From Streptosporangiaceae bacterium (GTDB lineage Bacteria; Actinomycetota; Actinomycetes; Streptosporangiales; Streptosporangiaceae): a DNA stretch of 7,113 bases. Location of the stretch: the NCBI GenBank assembly GCA_030052355.1, contig JASIGS010000274.1, positions 1-7,113 of the forward strand, read 5' to 3'. The number at the start of each line of letters is the position of its first letter. Position 1 is the first letter of the stretch. A program made the position numbers and the translations under genes. This document shows, piece by piece, positions 5,991-7,113 of this stretch. The notes below the pieces were generated by a model, which was not told the origin of the DNA, made no database searches, and saw only the letters and a list, made by a program, of their open reading frames with translations.

Positions 5991-6932
5991 ATGCGGCCGC
6001 CAACGCCCGCGGAAGGTGGCGGGAACGCGCTCGGCAGCCCGGCGGAGCCTGCACAGGCGGCCGGCTTCCTCGCCGCACCCGTGGCCGGGGCGCTGGCAGT
6101 CCTCCCTGACAACGACGGCCTCATCGCTGGGCACCTCGCCAATGCCGGGGTCAGTGGCGGCGGATGTTTCGTCCGGGCCCTGCCCGTCGACACCACGTGC
6201 GCCGCGGTGGCCAGGCGCTACTTCCGCGAGGCCGTTTCCGGGCTGGCCATGCCGAGCGGGCTGCTGCATGACGGCGTCACCATGGCGAGCGAACTCGCCG
6301 CCAACACGCTGCATGCACAGCGCAGAGCCGGTGCTGCTCAGGGTGGCGTTGGCCACCAGCAGGCCGGGGGCGGCGTCCCCGAGATCTGGGTATACCTGCG
6401 GGGCAGCGGCCGGACCTGCGAGCTGGTCTGCAAGGTATTCGACACCGAGCGCGGCTGGAACGCCGGAACCGAGCCAGGCATGTCCAAGGCACCGGTCGAT
6501 GCCGTCAGCGGCCGCGGGCTGCAAGTAGTCGCGGGGCTTTCCGCCGGTCAGTGGGGCTGCCACCCGAGCAGGTCCAGACTCGGCAGCTGGAAGGTACCGG
6601 GCAAGGCTGTCTGGTTTGCCCTGCGCATACCGCAGTCCGCGCTCCCCGAGCAGTTCAGGGGGTCGCTGGCAGGCGCGGACTGGCTCGTGGACGAACTCGA
6701 ACTCATGCTGGCAGGCCGAGGGCTGGCAGGCAGCATCGTGAGGGCCGACGCTGGCAGCATGTCCGTCTTGTCAGTCAGCGCGAACCTCACGGTGTGGCGG
6801 CACGGCGACGCGGTCTCCTGGCGGTCGGCGAACGGCGATTACCAGCGGATGGCCCTCGCGGACCTGGTAGAGGTCACCGAGCAGATCGTCGGCGCGCATG
6901 AGGAGCACCAATCCCGCAGCGCGCGCCTCTAG
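5991..6932 (+). CDS. RsbW-like ATP-binding protein with extra C-terminal domain
   Basis: A 313-residue protein whose middle (about 65-212) is a GHKL-type HATPase of the actinobacterial anti-sigma/RsbW-like kind. Visible motifs are the N-box MASELAANTLHA (Glu101, Asn105), an altered G1 region around Asp151 (DTERG instead of DxGxG), SGRGLQVV (173-180) and QWG...VPGKAVWFAL (187-211). An Ala/Gly-rich insert (about 113-129) separates the N-box from the next strand. Residues about 226-305 form an additional domain: a helix (DWLVDELELMLAGRGL), a strand region with LTVWRHGDAVSWRS, and a closing helix (LADLVEVTEQIV). It resembles small stand-alone actinomycete proteins I cannot name. The expected role is binding or phosphorylating a partner regulator, but the target is unknown. 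No XRE or DUF397 partner is seen inside the window. It has its own promoter and dyads. Confidence 0.8.
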   Translation: MRPPTPAEGGGNALGSPAEPAQAAGFLAAPVAGALAVLPDNDGLIAGHLANAGVSGGGCFVRALPVDTTCAAVARRYFREAVSGLAMPSGLLHDGVTMASELAANTLHAQRRAGAAQGGVGHQQAGGGVPEIWVYLRGSGRTCELVCKVFDTERGWNAGTEPGMSKAPVDAVSGRGLQVVAGLSAGQWGCHPSRSRLGSWKVPGKAVWFALRIPQSALPEQFRGSLAGADWLVDELELMLAGRGLAGSIVRADAGSMSVLSVSANLTVWRHGDAVSWRSANGDYQRMALADLVEVTEQIVGAHEEHQSRSARL

Positions 6933-6981
6933 CCTGAGCAGTGCCTGCCTGCCTGGCGCCTCGCCCCTGCGCGCCCTACGT

Positions 6982-6992
6982 ATAACTGTTAT
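6982..6992. promoter_or_regulatory. Small AT-rich dyad after the RsbW-like gene
   Basis: ATAACTGTTAT is a perfect 5-bp inverted repeat around one base in an otherwise GC-rich spacer, so it stands out as a possible protein-binding site or promoter element for the next gene. Confidence 0.3.
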
Positions 6993-7045
6993 CGACGTTC
7001 GGCGGGCGGGAAAGCTGATCGTTACCATCGCGGCGCCGAACACTG

Positions 7046-7051
7046 GATAAT
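7046..7051 (+). promoter_or_regulatory. Possible -10 box near the window end
   Basis: GATAAT resembles a -10 element. GTTACC at 7021-7026 is a poor -35 with a 19-nt spacer. Transcription would begin near 7058, about 17 nt before a strong hairpin. The downstream gene, if any, lies outside the window. Confidence 0.3.
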
Positions 7052-7074
7052 AGAGAGACTGATCGAGATGCTTG

Positions 7075-7100
7075 GGACTGGCTGGAGCACCAGCCAGTCC
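7075..7100 (+). terminator. Strong 11-bp hairpin with pyrimidine-rich tail
   Basis: GGACTGGCTGG (7075-7085) pairs perfectly with CCAGCCAGTCC (7090-7100) around a 4-nt loop, then TCCTTGGTT follows. This looks like an intrinsic terminator on the plus strand. It may end a short transcript from 7046-7051, terminate the RsbW-like gene, or attenuate a gene beyond the window. Confidence 0.5.
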
Positions 7101-7113
7101 TCCTTGGTTCCGG

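Noticed and set aside
7024..7089. Short minus-strand frame beginning with GTG at 7089 after an AAGGAGG sequence
   Set aside because: The ribosome-site match is striking, but the frame is only 22 codons, has no family resemblance, and its start lies in the loop of a stable hairpin.
7069..7113. Start of a gene at ATG 7069 open to the window end
   Set aside because: Only 15 codons are visible, there is no good ribosome site, and a strong hairpin covers codons 3-11; it cannot be supported from this window.

Overview
The window is high-GC DNA with GTG starts, strongly G/C-biased third codon positions and several genes lacking a Shine-Dalgarno sequence. Together with gene content and order this points to an actinobacterium, probably a filamentous actinomycete. 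From memory, the pairs fdxA-aminotransferase and LOG / DivIVA-like / tag also lie close together in Mycobacterium tuberculosis (the Rv1177-Rv1178 and Rv1205...Rv1209-Rv1210 neighbourhoods). No species call is possible.

Layout. Bases 1-231 form a very long, nearly perfect inverted repeat whose right end overlaps the last codons of dapC. On the minus strand follow dapC (226-1401) and, upstream in the same operon, the 7Fe ferredoxin gene fdxA (1421-1747). A membrane-anchored lysozyme/transglycosylase-like protein (1877-2758) is on the same strand. A 60-bp divergent gap separates it from dapD on the plus strand (2819-3664). Then come a LOG-family gene (3798-4574), a small DivIVA/coiled-coil membrane protein (4646-5068) and tag, DNA-3-methyladenine glycosylase I (5065-5658), the last two overlapping by ATGA. 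A 332-bp gap (5659-5990) holds several hairpins, promoter-like motifs and dyads. It leads to an RsbW-like ATP-binding protein with an extra C-terminal domain (5991-6932). The final 180 bases have no secure gene but contain a dyad, a -10-like box and a strong hairpin.

How the genes fit together. dapD and dapC encode consecutive steps of the succinylase route to meso-diaminopimelate and lysine: succinylation of tetrahydrodipicolinate, then transamination. The wall-lytic-like protein and the DivIVA-like protein also relate to the cell envelope. LOG (nucleotide monophosphate hydrolysis) and Tag (alkylation repair) are conserved neighbours with no obvious pathway link. The RsbW-like protein is probably a regulatory unit of its own.

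Most notable points: the 231-bp palindrome at the dapC 3' end; a DapD that looks E. coli-type rather than M. tuberculosis-type, with Met where E. coli has Glu189; no dapE beside dapD; a series of promoter-like boxes set 6-8 nt before start codons, suggesting leaderless transcripts; and the structured gap before the RsbW-like gene.
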